DNA from: Sinorhizobium numidicum
GTDB lineage: Bacteria > Pseudomonadota > Alphaproteobacteria > Rhizobiales > Rhizobiaceae
Direction: 5' to 3'
Length of the DNA: 64,000 nucleotides
NCBI RefSeq assembly: GCF_029892045.1
Contig: NZ_CP120368.1
Span: 1,176,001-1,240,000 of the forward strand
Shown: piece by piece, positions 8,101 to 18,279 of the stretch
Position numbering within the stretch: position 1 is the stretch's first letter
How the letters are laid out: each line of letters opens with the position of its first letter
Notes under the pieces: model-generated
What the model was told of the DNA's origin: nothing
The model's database searches: none
The model's input: only the letters and a program-made list of their open reading frames with translations
Translations under genes and position numbers: made by a program

Positions 8101-8264
8101 CGCGGCCGTCCCGAGAACGCCCAGTGTTTGACAAGCTTCGTGCCGGCCGGCTTGACCTTGGCCTGCAGGGCGGCAGCGAGCACGGCCTTAAGGCCGAGTG
8201 GCCGGTATTGCGCCACAAGGTCTGCGGCGGGCGGTTTGGAATCGGTGATCTTGGGGGCCTTCAC
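8097..8264 (-). CDS. Conserved-looking small basic protein (55 aa)
   Basis: GTG start at 8264, preceded at 8 bases by AAGGAG. The product begins MKAPKITDSKPPAADLVAQY and ends VKHWAFSGRPR. It is basic, with an Ala/Leu-rich central helix (LKAVLAALQ-like), and has no signal sequence. It ends 4 bases inside the convergent HMCES gene. The strong ribosome site, neighbour-like codon use and absence of an alternative feature support a real gene. I do not recognise a family. Confidence 0.55.
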   Translation of the reverse strand: MKAPKITDSKPPAADLVAQYRPLGLKAVLAAALQAKVKPAGTKLVKHWAFSGRPR

Positions 8265-8487
8265 TGCATGCTCTCCTTGATGTTTTCCCTAAATTGGAAA
8301 CGCTTCGTCTTCGGTTTTGTGCCTGAAAACGGCGTCTCTCCTTGTTTCGCGGGAAACACGGTTCGGTACAGAACAGGCTGCATCGCGAATCGTTTTCCCA
8401 TATTACGATCCCAGATAGCCAAATCATGACAAATCCATGGCCGCAATCGCCGTAGGATGACGACCTTTGCTTGCATGCGGCTCGCCT

Positions 8488-8516
8488 CTTGACCGGCGCC
8501 ATACGAAGCGCGATAA
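8488..8516 (+). promoter_or_regulatory. Candidate sigma-70-type promoter for cysS
   Basis: CTTGAC (8488-8493) and CGATAA (8511-8516) separated by exactly 17 bases. The -35 matches the alphaproteobacterial housekeeping consensus; the -10 is weaker. Transcription would start near 8523-8525, that is, at or just before the ATG of the candidate leader peptide. Confidence 0.45.
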
Positions 8517-8524
8517 GGGTCGCC

Positions 8525-8569
8525 ATGAAAACGGTTATCTGCATTATCTGCCGGAAGATTATTCGCTAG
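8525..8569 (+). CDS. Candidate cysteine-containing leader peptide of cysS (14 aa)
   Basis: ATG 8525 to TAG 8567-8569 encodes [14 protein letters not shown], with two Cys codons (TGC at 8540 and 8549). AAGGG lies 5 bases upstream of the ATG, and the predicted transcription start falls at the ATG itself. GCCGG (8550-8554), overlapping the second Cys codon, can pair with CTGGC (8582-8586), just before a T4 run (8589-8592). Stalling at Cys codons would mask GCCGG. This fits an attenuator controlling cysteinyl-tRNA synthetase, but it is inference from a single sequence. Confidence 0.4.
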   Translation: MKTVICIICRKIIR

Positions 8570-8676
8570 CGATCCGCTGGCCTGGCCGTTTTCGTCTCCA
8601 CAAATCCAAGATGACAAACGTGCGGGCCATCCGGGCGCTATATTCCGGTGGTTGCATGCAGGCTTGGAGATTTGGG

Positions 8677-10077
8677 ATGGGCGGAATGCCGACTTTGAAG
8701 CTGTACAACACGCTGACGCGGGAAAAGGCCGATTTTCGGCCGATCGATCCTCAGAACGTCCGCATGTATGTCTGCGGTCCGACGGTCTACGACTATGCCC
8801 ATATCGGCAATGCCCGGCCGCTCATAGTGTTCGACGTTCTGTTTCGGCTGCTGCGCCATGTCTACGGCGCGAGCCATGTCACCTATGCCCGCAACATCAC
8901 CGACGTCGACGACAAGATCAACGCGCGGGCGCTGCGCGATTATCCGGCCTTGCCACTGAACGAAGCAATCCGGCACGTGACCGAGAAGACCGAAAAGCAG
9001 TTTCTGGAGGACGCCGCGCTACTCGGCTGCCTCGAGCCGGACGTGCAGCCGCGGGCCACCGAAAATATCGCTCAGATGATCGAGATCATCGAGAAGCTGA
9101 TTGCCAAGGGCCACGCCTATCAGGCGGCGGGCGAAGTGCTGTTCGATACAAAGTCGATGGCGGACTACGGCCAGCTTTCGAAGCGCAATCTCGAGGAGCA
9201 GCAGGCCGGTGCGCGTGTCGCTGTCGATGCCCACAAAAAGAATCCGGGTGACTTCGTGCTATGGAAGCTCTCCGAGGAGAATGAGCCTGGCTGGGATAGC
9301 CCATGGGGACGCGGTCGGCCGGGCTGGCACGTTGAATGCTCGGCGATGAGCGGCCGCTATCTTGGTGAAGTGTTTGACATTCACGGTGGTGGGCTGGATC
9401 TGATCTTCCCGCACCACGAGAACGAAATTGCCCAGTCGCGCTGCGCCCATGGGACCGATGTGATGGCCAATGTCTGGATGCACAACGGCTTCCTGCAGGT
9501 CGAGGGCCGCAAGATGTCGAAATCGGAAGGCAATTTCATCACCATCTATGAACTCCTCCACACGGAGAAGTTCGGTGGCCGCAAATGGCCGGGCGAGGTG
9601 CTGCGACTGGCGATGCTGATGACGCATTACCGCGAGCCGATCGACTTCTCCGTCAAGCGGTTGGAAGAAGCCGAGCATCTGCTTTCCAAATGGCCGGTCC
9701 CCAGCGAGACAGTGGGCGAGGCCGAGCCAACGGTTGTGGCTGCGATCGCCGACGATCTCAACACGGTCGCGGCGATCCAGGCTCTGCATGCGTTGGCGCA
9801 GAAAGCATCTGCCGATTCGCAATATCTCGGCGCCTTCACGGCGAGCGCGGCGCTCATCGGCGTCGTGCCGAAGGAGATCGAACTCGACGAGGCGGTCGTG
9901 CACGAGATCGACGGCCGTGTGCGTGCGCGTCTCGAACTCCTGAAAGCAAAAAACTATGCCGAAGCCGACCGCATCCGCGCCGATCTCCTGGCCAGGGGCA
10001 TCCAGCTCAAGGATGGCAAAGACTCCGAAACCGGCGAGCGGGTTACGACCTGGGAGGTGAAGCGATCCCAGGTGTGA
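8677..10077 (+). CDS. cysS: Cysteinyl-tRNA synthetase
   Basis: 466-aa class I synthetase that charges tRNA-Cys. It shows the zinc ligand Cys33 in YVCGPTVYD, the HIGN signature at residues 42-45, the PHHENE zinc/active-site segment and KMSKS at 279-283, followed by the anticodon-binding helices. Start ATG 8677 ([10 protein letters not shown]) follows GGAG at a spacing of 8; ATG 8686 is a possible alternative. The open frame extends upstream to 8467, but that part is leader sequence. It precedes the GFA gene run by 44 bases; whether they share a transcript is not clear. Confidence 0.97.
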   Translation: MGGMPTLKLYNTLTREKADFRPIDPQNVRMYVCGPTVYDYAHIGNARPLIVFDVLFRLLRHVYGASHVTYARNITDVDDKINARALRDYPALPLNEAIRHVTEKTEKQFLEDAALLGCLEPDVQPRATENIAQMIEIIEKLIAKGHAYQAAGEVLFDTKSMADYGQLSKRNLEEQQAGARVAVDAHKKNPGDFVLWKLSEENEPGWDSPWGRGRPGWHVECSAMSGRYLGEVFDIHGGGLDLIFPHHENEIAQSRCAHGTDVMANVWMHNGFLQVEGRKMSKSEGNFITIYELLHTEKFGGRKWPGEVLRLAMLMTHYREPIDFSVKRLEEAEHLLSKWPVPSETVGEAEPTVVAAIADDLNTVAAIQALHALAQKASADSQYLGAFTASAALIGVVPKEIELDEAVVHEIDGRVRARLELLKAKNYAEADRIRADLLARGIQLKDGKDSETGERVTTWEVKRSQV

Positions 10078-10121
10078 CCCGTTCACATGCGATTTGAACT
10101 TGCAAGAAAGAGGAGGGCGAC

Positions 10122-10601
10122 ATGGCTGATGATATCCATACCGGCGGATGCCAATGTGGCGCGGTCCGCTTTCGCGTCGAGGGCAAGCTCGGCGACGCCT
10201 CGGTCTGCCATTGCCGCATGTGCCAGAAGGCGAGCGGCAATTTTTACCTGCCGCTTGTCTCAGTGCGCGGCGCGAAGGTCACCTGGACGCGTGGCGAACG
10301 CAAGCGGTTCCAATCCTCGAACGCCGTGTGGCGCGGTTTCTGCGGCGACTGCGGCACGCCGCTGACCTACGAGGCGCCGGACGGAATGGCACTGGCAATC
10401 GCGGCTTTCGACCGCCCGGAAGGTATCGCGCCGACGATCCAGTGGGGCATCGAAGCGAAGTTGCCCTATGTCGATCGCGTGCCGGAACTCCCCGGCGAGG
10501 ACACGATGACGGATGTCGACGCGACGTCCTTCCTCGCCCATCTCGTTTCCTATCAGCATCCCGACCATGACACCGAAACCTGGCCACCGGAGGAAAGATG
10601 A
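10122..10601 (+). CDS. GFA/CENP-V-fold zinc protein, paralogue 1
   Basis: 159-aa protein of the glutathione-dependent formaldehyde-activating enzyme (GFA) fold. Zinc ligands are in order: Cys10 and Cys12 (GGCQCGAVRF), Cys29/Cys31/Cys34 (CHCRMCQK), Cys74 and Cys77 (CGDCGTPL). The family includes Gfa, which accelerates the adduct of glutathione and formaldehyde, but many members are uncharacterised. GGAGG lies 6-7 bases before ATG 10122. First of three adjacent paralogues followed by an iminopeptidase gene, all translationally coupled. Confidence 0.88.
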   Translation: MADDIHTGGCQCGAVRFRVEGKLGDASVCHCRMCQKASGNFYLPLVSVRGAKVTWTRGERKRFQSSNAVWRGFCGDCGTPLTYEAPDGMALAIAAFDRPEGIAPTIQWGIEAKLPYVDRVPELPGEDTMTDVDATSFLAHLVSYQHPDHDTETWPPEER

Positions 10602-11073
10602 TGAGTGATGCCGTAAGAACAGGCGGATGCCAATGTGGGGCCGTCCGTTTTCGCATCCGCGGAGAGCTCGGGCGCCCGTCGATCTGTCATTGCCGCATGT
10701 GCCAGAAGCAGTTCGGCTCCTTCTTTTCGGCCCTGGTGACGGCACCGAAGGATGGGGTCGAGTGGACCCGCCGTGAACCGAGCTATTTCCAGTCCTCGGT
10801 CAATATCGATCGCGGCTTCTGTCCGAAATGCGGCACGCCGCTGACCTACCGGCATCCCGGCGGCCTCGAAATCGCGATCGGTGCCTTCGATGACCGCTCC
10901 GATCTCGCTCCGAGGATCCAGGTCAATTACCATGCCCGGCTGCCCTGGGTCGAAACCATCTTCGAGCAGCCGGTCCTCGAGGATCCGGATTATTACGCCA
11001 GGCAGGAGCAGATCATCTCCTTTCAGCATCCGGACCGTGAGACGGATCAATGGCCGCCGGCAGGGACCTGGGC

Positions 11074-11077
<4 letters not shown>
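10598..11077 (+). CDS. GFA/CENP-V-fold zinc protein, paralogue 2
   Basis: 159 aa. Zinc ligands are conserved: Cys11, Cys13, Cys30, Cys32, Cys35, Cys75 and Cys78. Start ATG 10598 overlaps the stop of paralogue 1 (ATGA), with ATG 10601 as a second choice. It has diverged from paralogue 1 outside the cysteine motifs (QFGSFFSALV in place of ASGNFYLPLV), suggesting a different ligand. The tail HPDRETDQWPP matches the HPDxDTxxWPPEE ending of the other two. Confidence 0.87.
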
Positions 11078-12536
<1,459 letters not shown>

Positions 12537-12587
12537 CGTGCGTTGAGAGCTCACGCTGACCTTAATATTGCATGTTGGAACTAAGCT

Positions 12588-14204
12588 ATGACCAGGGAAC
12601 GCATCTACCTCTTCGACACGACGCTTCGAGACGGGCAGCAGACGCCCGGCATCGACTTTTCCGTCGAGGACAAGATTGCGATTGCGACGATGCTTGACGA
12701 ATTCGGCATGGATTATGTCGAAGGCGGCTATCCCGGTGCCAATCCGACCGATACGGAATTCTTCAAGCGCAAACCGACGCAACAAGCGTCTTTCGTGGCC
12801 TTCGGCATGACCAAGCGCGCAGGTGTTTCTGCCTCCAACGATCCGGGCCTCAACGCCTTGCTTAATGCCAGCAGTGACGCGATCTGTCTCGTTGCCAAGA
12901 GCTGGGACTATCATGTCGAGGTGGCGCTCGGCTGCTCGAACGAGGAGAACCTCGAAAGCATCAGGGCCTCGGTGGAGGCGGTTGTCGCCTCCGGTCGTGA
13001 GGCGATGGTTGATTGCGAGCACTTCTTCGATGGCTACAAGGCAAATCCGGCCTATGCGCTCGCCTGCGCAAAAACGGCCTTTGAAGCGGGTGCGCGCTGG
13101 GTCGTTCTATGCGACACCAACGGCGGTACGCAGCCGCCGGAGGTGCGCGCGATCGTCTCCGCCGTGATTGCCGCCGGCGTGCCGGGCGGAAATCTCGGTA
13201 TTCACGCCCATAATGATACCGGGCAGGCAGTGGCGAATTCGCTGGCGGCCGTCGAAGCCGGCGTCCGCCAGATCCAAGGAACGCTGAACGGTATCGGCGA
13301 GCGTTGCGGCAATGCCAATCTGGTGACGCTGATCGCTACGCTGGCGCTCAAGGAAACCTATTCGAGCCGCTTTGAAACCGGGATCGATTCCGAGAGGCTG
13401 CAGGAGTTGACCACGCTTGCGCACGCGTTCGACGAGCTTTTGAACCGTTCGCCGGATGCGCAGGCGCCCTATGTCGGCGCATCCGCCTTCGCCACCAAGG
13501 CAGGGATCCACGCCTCGGCGCTTCTGAAGGATCCGCGAACCTACGAACATGTCGCACCCGAAGCCGTCGGCAATCTGCGCAAGGTCATGGTGTCGGACCA
13601 GGGCGGCAAGGCCAATTTCATCAATGCGCTCAAGCGGCGTGGCATCAGCGTCGGCAAGGATGATCCGAGGCTCGACAAGCTGATCGCGGTCGTCAAGGAG
13701 CGCGAGGCGACAGGCTATGCCTATGAGGGTGCGGATGCCAGTTTTACGCTGCTTGCGAACCGCATCCTTGGCACGGTGCCGGACTTCTTCCACGTGGAAA
13801 GCTTCCGGGTCATGGTCGAGCGCCGCTTCGATGCGAACGGCAATTTGAAGACTGTTTCGGAAGCGGTGGTCAAGGTTGTCGTCGATGGAGAAACGATGAT
13901 GTCCGTCGCCGAGGGCCATGGCCCGGTCAATGCGCTCGACCTTGCTCTTCGCAAGGACCTCGGCAAATATCAGTCGGAAATCGCCGATCTCGAATTGGCC
14001 GATTACAAGGTGCGGATCCTTAACGGCGGCACCGAGGCGATTACCCGCGTCCTGATCGAATCGACGGATCGGACCGGCGCGCGCTGGTGGACTGTCGGCG
14101 TTTCCGACAACATCATCGACGCGTCCTTCCAGGCTTTGATGGATAGTATCGTTTACAAGCTGCTCAAGAACCGTGATCAGGTTGGACTGGTTGCCGCGGA
14201 ATAG
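12588..14204 (+). CDS. cimA: (R)-citramalate synthase, CimA type
   Basis: 538-aa member of the HMGL/LeuA-like superfamily. It condenses acetyl-CoA with pyruvate to citramalate, a threonine-independent entry to isoleucine, although some homologues have other specificities. Seen are the N-terminal DTTLRDGQQTPG catalytic motif, the HAHNDTGQAVANS metal-binding motif, GTLNGIGERCGN, and a C-terminal regulatory LeuA-dimer domain (from about residue 380). The length and GIDFS/GMDYVEGG variants fit the TIGR00977 CimA group rather than LeuA. It lies 51 bases after pip on the same strand. Confidence 0.88.
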   Translation: MTRERIYLFDTTLRDGQQTPGIDFSVEDKIAIATMLDEFGMDYVEGGYPGANPTDTEFFKRKPTQQASFVAFGMTKRAGVSASNDPGLNALLNASSDAICLVAKSWDYHVEVALGCSNEENLESIRASVEAVVASGREAMVDCEHFFDGYKANPAYALACAKTAFEAGARWVVLCDTNGGTQPPEVRAIVSAVIAAGVPGGNLGIHAHNDTGQAVANSLAAVEAGVRQIQGTLNGIGERCGNANLVTLIATLALKETYSSRFETGIDSERLQELTTLAHAFDELLNRSPDAQAPYVGASAFATKAGIHASALLKDPRTYEHVAPEAVGNLRKVMVSDQGGKANFINALKRRGISVGKDDPRLDKLIAVVKEREATGYAYEGADASFTLLANRILGTVPDFFHVESFRVMVERRFDANGNLKTVSEAVVKVVVDGETMMSVAEGHGPVNALDLALRKDLGKYQSEIADLELADYKVRILNGGTEAITRVLIESTDRTGARWWTVGVSDNIIDASFQALMDSIVYKLLKNRDQVGLVAAE

Positions 14205-14382
14205 CGCGGCCACCTGTCAGCAGATTTCACTTCTTCGTTCACGGAAATGAATTGGTGCATTACCGATCGTTGGAGTAGGACCCGACGCAAAGAAGGCATT
14301 GTTCCGTCGGAGCCATGCCGTCGATCGGAGCCAAATCGGCCGATGCGCCGGTCGTTGCTCTGGTCGAGGGGTCAGGGAGGAT

Positions 14383-15324
14383 ATGATGGCTGAGCCGAAT
14401 GCGAAATTGCCCGCTGAAAATACCGACTCGGCCAGAGGCTTTGCCTTCGCCCTTGCAGCCTACCTGCTTTGGGGCTTCCTGCCCTTCTTCATGAAGGCGG
14501 TGGCGCATATCCCAGCGGCTGAGGTCGTCGCACACCGTATCGTCTGGTCCGTCCCGCTTGCAGGTCTCGTGCTGTTGTGGCTGGGCCGTACGCAGGAGAT
14601 CAAGGCTGCTCTGCGTTCGCCGCGCATGCTGCGGATGGCGACGCTGACCGCCGTCCTCATCACCATCAACTGGGGCATCTATGTCTGGGCGATCGGCGCC
14701 GGCAGGGCGATCGAGACGGCGCTTGGCTATTACATCAACCCGCTGTTCTCGATTTTCCTCGGTGCCGTGCTGCTCAAGGAAAGACCGAACCCGGCGCAGA
14801 TGGTGGCAATTGCGCTGGCCGCGCTCGCTGTCGCCGTTCTCGCCTTCGACGCCGGTGGCCTTCCCTGGGTCTCGATCGGGCTTTGCTTCTCCTGGGGATT
14901 CTACGCTTTCTTCCGCAAGACGCTGCCGATCGGACCCAACCAGGGCTTCTTCCTCGAGGTGCTTCTGCTTAGCATTCCGGCGATCGGCTATATCATCTGG
15001 CTTGAAGCGACCGGACAGGGACATTTCGGCGATACCGGCATGGCCGACATCCTCTGGCTCCTGTCCTGCGGCATCGTAACCGCCGTGCCGCTGATGATCT
15101 ATGCCAATGGCGCGAAGCTGCTGCGGCTCTCCACAATCGGCATCATGCAGTATATCGCGCCGACGATGATCTTCGTGATCGCCGTCTTCGTCTTTCATGA
15201 GCCCTTCGGCACGGCCAAACTCATCGCCTTCGCCCTGATCTGGGCCGCGCTCCTCATCTATTCGGGGGCGATGCTGGCGCAGAGCAGGGCGCGCCGTGCA
15301 GCGCAGCCCACGCCGGCGGAATAG
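14383..15324 (+). CDS. rarD: RarD-type EamA/DMT transporter
   Basis: 313-aa inner-membrane protein with about ten hydrophobic helices. It begins after a short charged N terminus (FAFALAAYLLWGFLPFFMKAV) and shows the RarD-specific AAEVVAHRIVWSVP segment. The C-terminal half repeats the EamA fold and ends in a basic tail. GGGAGG precedes ATG 14383 (second ATG at 14386); the longer frame to 14299 lacks a ribosome site. It belongs to the drug/metabolite exporter superfamily; the substrate is unknown. Convergent with the LOG gene, 27 bases away. Confidence 0.88.
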   Translation: MMAEPNAKLPAENTDSARGFAFALAAYLLWGFLPFFMKAVAHIPAAEVVAHRIVWSVPLAGLVLLWLGRTQEIKAALRSPRMLRMATLTAVLITINWGIYVWAIGAGRAIETALGYYINPLFSIFLGAVLLKERPNPAQMVAIALAALAVAVLAFDAGGLPWVSIGLCFSWGFYAFFRKTLPIGPNQGFFLEVLLLSIPAIGYIIWLEATGQGHFGDTGMADILWLLSCGIVTAVPLMIYANGAKLLRLSTIGIMQYIAPTMIFVIAVFVFHEPFGTAKLIAFALIWAALLIYSGAMLAQSRARRAAQPTPAE

Positions 15325-15351
15325 GCTGCGGCAATCGGACGGAGTCCTGAA

Positions 15352-15969
15352 TTACATCTTGGCAATGATCTCGGCTTCGCCGTCGCGGCCCTTCGCGGCG
15401 GCCGAGGCGAGAATGCCGGGAACGATATCTTCGGCTCTGTCGATCACCAAAGGTTGGACGAGATGAGCCGTGTGGACGAAGCCCTGGTCGCGCATATGTT
15501 GGATGAGTTCCATCATCGGGTTCCAGAAGCCGTTGATGTTGCCGAAGACCATCGGCTTCCTGTGGCGGCCGAGCTGCGCCCAGGTCATGATTTCGACGAT
15601 CTCTTCAAGTGTCCCGATACCGCCCGGAAGTGCGACGAAGGCATCGGCACGCTCGAACATCTTGTGCTTCCGCTCGTGCATGTCGGCGGTCACGACCAGT
15701 TCGTTGAGCTGACCGAGCGAATGGCGAGTTGCCTCCTTGTCCATGAGAAACTCGGGGATGATGCCCGTGACGTGACCGCCGGCGGAAAGAACGCCGCTTG
15801 CAACGGCGCCCATGATCCCGCGCGTACCGCCGCCATAGACGAGCCTCAAGCCGTGATCGGCGATCGACTTTCCGAGAGTACGCCCTGCCTGTAGCTGAGC
15901 GGGATCACGTCCGCCTTGGGAGCCGCAGTAGACGCAGATCGATCGAATCGGGGTTTGTTCCTTGCTCAT
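15352..15969 (-). CDS. LOG-family nucleotide phosphoribohydrolase
   Basis: 205-aa Rossmann-fold protein. It has both LOG signatures: GGGTRGIMG (residues 47-55) and PGGIGTLEE (115-123), with Arg100/Lys101 of the ERK segment between. LOG enzymes release the base from nucleoside 5'-monophosphates; in plants and some bacteria the substrate is a cytokinin ribotide. Start ATG 15969 (MSKEQTPIRS); an open frame further upstream lacks family homology. Whether this copy makes cytokinin or recycles purines cannot be told from sequence. Confidence 0.9.
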   Translation of the reverse strand: MSKEQTPIRSICVYCGSQGGRDPAQLQAGRTLGKSIADHGLRLVYGGGTRGIMGAVASGVLSAGGHVTGIIPEFLMDKEATRHSLGQLNELVVTADMHERKHKMFERADAFVALPGGIGTLEEIVEIMTWAQLGRHRKPMVFGNINGFWNPMMELIQHMRDQGFVHTAHLVQPLVIDRAEDIVPGILASAAAKGRDGEAEIIAKM

Positions 15970-16217
15970 GAAGCCAAAAAGACATTGCAGCGCAGCACGG
16001 GTCAAGAAAAATGAGCGAAAAATCCTTGCGGATACCGTCGGTGCGGGCGGCGGGAGCTTGTACAGAACTATAGGAAACGTTAGCAATTTCAGTAATACAT
16101 TGAAGAATTCGGACGGGTAGGCCGCCGTTGCGCTATAATGGCAGCTTGGCCCGCACCGCGGGCCGGCAAAGGGGCATGCGCGGAGCAACAAATCGCTCCG
16201 CTCCTGTGGAGAGTGGC

Positions 16218-17960
16218 ATGATAAAGAACAAGGCCAGCTGGGTGGCCCTAAGCGTCCTGGCGATTGCGACCGCATTGATGGTTTTCGTGGTCCAGCCGAA
16301 CCTGCGTGATCAAGAGAAGGAGCAGGCCGGCCAACCGGCGACGAGCGCCGGCGAGCCCGCTGAGCCAAGCTCTGGCGCCAAGGTCGCGAGCGCACCCTCG
16401 GCGAAGGAAGGCGCGGACGGTCGCCAGACAGCCGCGCCTCCCAAACCGGTCAATCCCGCTCAAAGCGCACATGAGCCGATCGCCAACTGGACCGTTCCAG
16501 GATTTGACGTCCTGCGTGTCGAACCGGACGGATCGACCGTCATTGCCGGACGGGCCCAGCCCGGTACCACACTCGAAATTCTGAGCGGCGACACTGTTCT
16601 CGGCACCACGGATGTCGGCCCCGCCGGGGATTTCGCTGCCGTTTTTGACAAGCCGCTTGCCGCCGGCGATTACCAGTTGACGCTGCGGAGCGTCGGACCA
16701 GGCGGTGCCGCCAAGACCTCGGAGGAGGTAGCGACCGTTTCCGTGCCGAAAGACGCAAGCGGGCAGTTGCTGGCAATGGTTTCCAAGCCGGGTGAGGCGA
16801 GCCGCCTGATCACAACGCCGAAGGGCAAAGCCAAGCCGATGCAGGCAGCAGTAGAGCCCATATCGCCAGCAACGGGCGAGCCCGGTGGCGCGTCCACGAC
16901 ATCAGCCCAGCCGGCCGCCATACCGGGTCTCCAGGTTACGGCCGTCGAGATCGAAGGGCGCACGATGTTTGTCGCCGGCAACGCGAAGCCCGGCGTGCTC
17001 GTGCGCATCTATGCCGACGACAAGCTCCTCGGAGAGATGAAGACCGACGAGAAGGGGCATTTCGTCGTCGATGGTTCGATCGACCTCGCTGTTGGCAGCC
17101 ATATCATCCGGGCCGACATGCTGAACGAGGATGCCAGCAAAGTGGCGATGCGCGCTTCGGTGCCCTTCGACAGGCCGGCCGGCGCTCAGATTGCCGCGGT
17201 CGCAGGCTCGTCATCCACTGTGGTCACGACAGGTCTCGATGGCCTCAAGACGGAGGCCGGCAAGGCGCTCGCCCTGTTGAAGGGCCTTTTCGCCAATGGA
17301 AAGCAGCCTACCGCCGAACAGCTTGCCGCTGCCCGCTCAGCCACGGAATTCGCGCTCAAGTCGCTTGCGGAGTTCAAGCCCGCCGAGGCCTCCAATCAGG
17401 CGCAGGCGACTGCGGCGGCCGAAGCTTCCAAGGCAGCCGCTAAAGCACTGACCATTCTCAAGTCTTCGCCGCAGGACTCGGCGAGCGTTGCTACCGCGCT
17501 GGACAAGGTCGCGGGAGTAGTCGGCCCAGCCTTGGCGCGACAAGGCGGCAGCGCGTCGGTCGCGACCTCTGCCGAACTTCACGCTACGCCCGGCACCGAA
17601 ACCGCCAATGCCGCGGAGCCATCGACGGTCGGAGATGCGGAAAGCGCACTTTCAGAGCCGACAACCGAGCAGGCTGCGGCATCCGCCTCGGCCGAAGGAC
17701 AGCCGACGACGATCGAACAGGCGCCGCTCAAGGAAAGCAAGACTTCGGTCATCATCCGCCGCGGCGACACGCTCTGGCAGATTTCACGACGCGTCTACGG
17801 AGCGGGCGTGCGCTATACGACGATCTACGTTGCGAACCGTGAGCAAATCGACAATCCCGATATGATCCAGCCCGGCCAGGTCTTCGGGGTTCCCGACAAG
17901 GCGCTTTCCGACGAGGAATCGCGGGAAATCCATCGGAAGCGCGTGAAACGCGGAGAATAG
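16218..17960 (+). CDS. LysM-domain, Ig-like repeat envelope protein
   Basis: 580-aa protein anchored by one N-terminal membrane segment (ASWVALSVLAIATALMVFVV, residues 6-25). A long Ala/Pro/Glu-rich spacer follows, then two Ig-like/carboxypeptidase-regulatory-like repeats (FDVLRVEPDGSTVIAGRAQPG, about 95-185; LQVTAVEIEGRTMFVAGNAKPG, about 235-320) and an Ala-rich helical region. A C-terminal LysM domain (IIRRGDTLWQISRRVYG, about 512-562) binds peptidoglycan. Start ATG 16218 follows GGAGAG; the upstream extension lacks coding character. Expected to face the periplasm. Similar LysM proteins are conserved in rhizobia without a defined function. Confidence 0.82.
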   Translation: MIKNKASWVALSVLAIATALMVFVVQPNLRDQEKEQAGQPATSAGEPAEPSSGAKVASAPSAKEGADGRQTAAPPKPVNPAQSAHEPIANWTVPGFDVLRVEPDGSTVIAGRAQPGTTLEILSGDTVLGTTDVGPAGDFAAVFDKPLAAGDYQLTLRSVGPGGAAKTSEEVATVSVPKDASGQLLAMVSKPGEASRLITTPKGKAKPMQAAVEPISPATGEPGGASTTSAQPAAIPGLQVTAVEIEGRTMFVAGNAKPGVLVRIYADDKLLGEMKTDEKGHFVVDGSIDLAVGSHIIRADMLNEDASKVAMRASVPFDRPAGAQIAAVAGSSSTVVTTGLDGLKTEAGKALALLKGLFANGKQPTAEQLAAARSATEFALKSLAEFKPAEASNQAQATAAAEASKAAAKALTILKSSPQDSASVATALDKVAGVVGPALARQGGSASVATSAELHATPGTETANAAEPSTVGDAESALSEPTTEQAAASASAEGQPTTIEQAPLKESKTSVIIRRGDTLWQISRRVYGAGVRYTTIYVANREQIDNPDMIQPGQVFGVPDKALSDEESREIHRKRVKRGE

Positions 17961-18050
17961 CCGCGTCTTTTGCCGACAACTCCATTGCGGCAGCAAGAAC
18001 GCGGACCTATCTGTCATCAAACGCGGCGTCTTCAAAGGCGCCGCTTTTCA

Positions 18051-18195
18051 TTAAAGCTGGAGCGAGAAAAAGCACGTGCGGTTTTCCCGCGTCCCATATA
18101 CAGCGCCGTGCGTCTTCAGACGCACAAAGGTCGCTGTAACACTTTGAATTGCTGCATATCCTTAAATCGGAACCGATTTCAGGACCCATGCAGTA
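18051..18195 (+). repeat. RIME1-like mosaic element, copy 4, with degenerate companion module
   Basis: A GC-rich module resembling the one at 5102-5146 (GAGCGAGAAAAAGCACGTGCGGTTTTCCCGC) precedes the RIME part. TACAGCG..GTGCGTCTTCAGACGCAC..CGCTGTA lies at about 18099-18138. A second palindrome, GCTGCATATCCTTAAATCGG...CCGATTTCAGGACCCATGCAG, extends to 18193. It lies within the leader region of the exporter gene that starts at 18280. Confidence 0.75.
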
Positions 18196-18207
18196 ACTTG
18201 GACCTCC

Positions 18208-18253
18208 GATCACGTTTGTGATTTGGGTTGGTTTAACCCAAATAGTCGTGATC
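18208..18253. repeat. Strong inverted repeat upstream of the Atm1-type gene
   Basis: GATCACG (18208-18214) pairs with CGTGATC (18247-18253), and inside them ATTTGGGTT (18221-18229) pairs with AACCCAAAT (18235-18243), leaving a small loop. The hairpin ends 26 bases before the GTG start. It could be another mosaic module or a regulatory hairpin. Confidence 0.6.
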
Positions 18254-18279
18254 CAAGAGCATCGGAAGCGGACTGAGAC

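Larger units (their letters stand above)
8265..8676. other. Intergenic region upstream of cysS
   Basis: About 410 bases. The right half carries the promoter-like site (8488-8516), a candidate leader peptide (8525-8569) and a GC-rich leader to cysS. The left half (8265-8480) is AT-richer, with palindromic fragments such as CCTGAAAACGGCG...CGGGAAACACGG and no convincing gene. A 118-codon minus-strand frame covering much of it lacks a ribosome site. Confidence 0.5.

Noticed and set aside
8261..8617. 118-codon minus-strand frame upstream of cysS
   Set aside because: It covers the cysS promoter and leader and ends within the ribosome site of the 55-aa ORF; composition is atypical and no start signal is seen.
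14260..15198. 312-codon minus-strand frame opposite rarD
   Set aside because: Rich in Asp/Arg/His with no hydrophobic core; antisense of a membrane protein gene.
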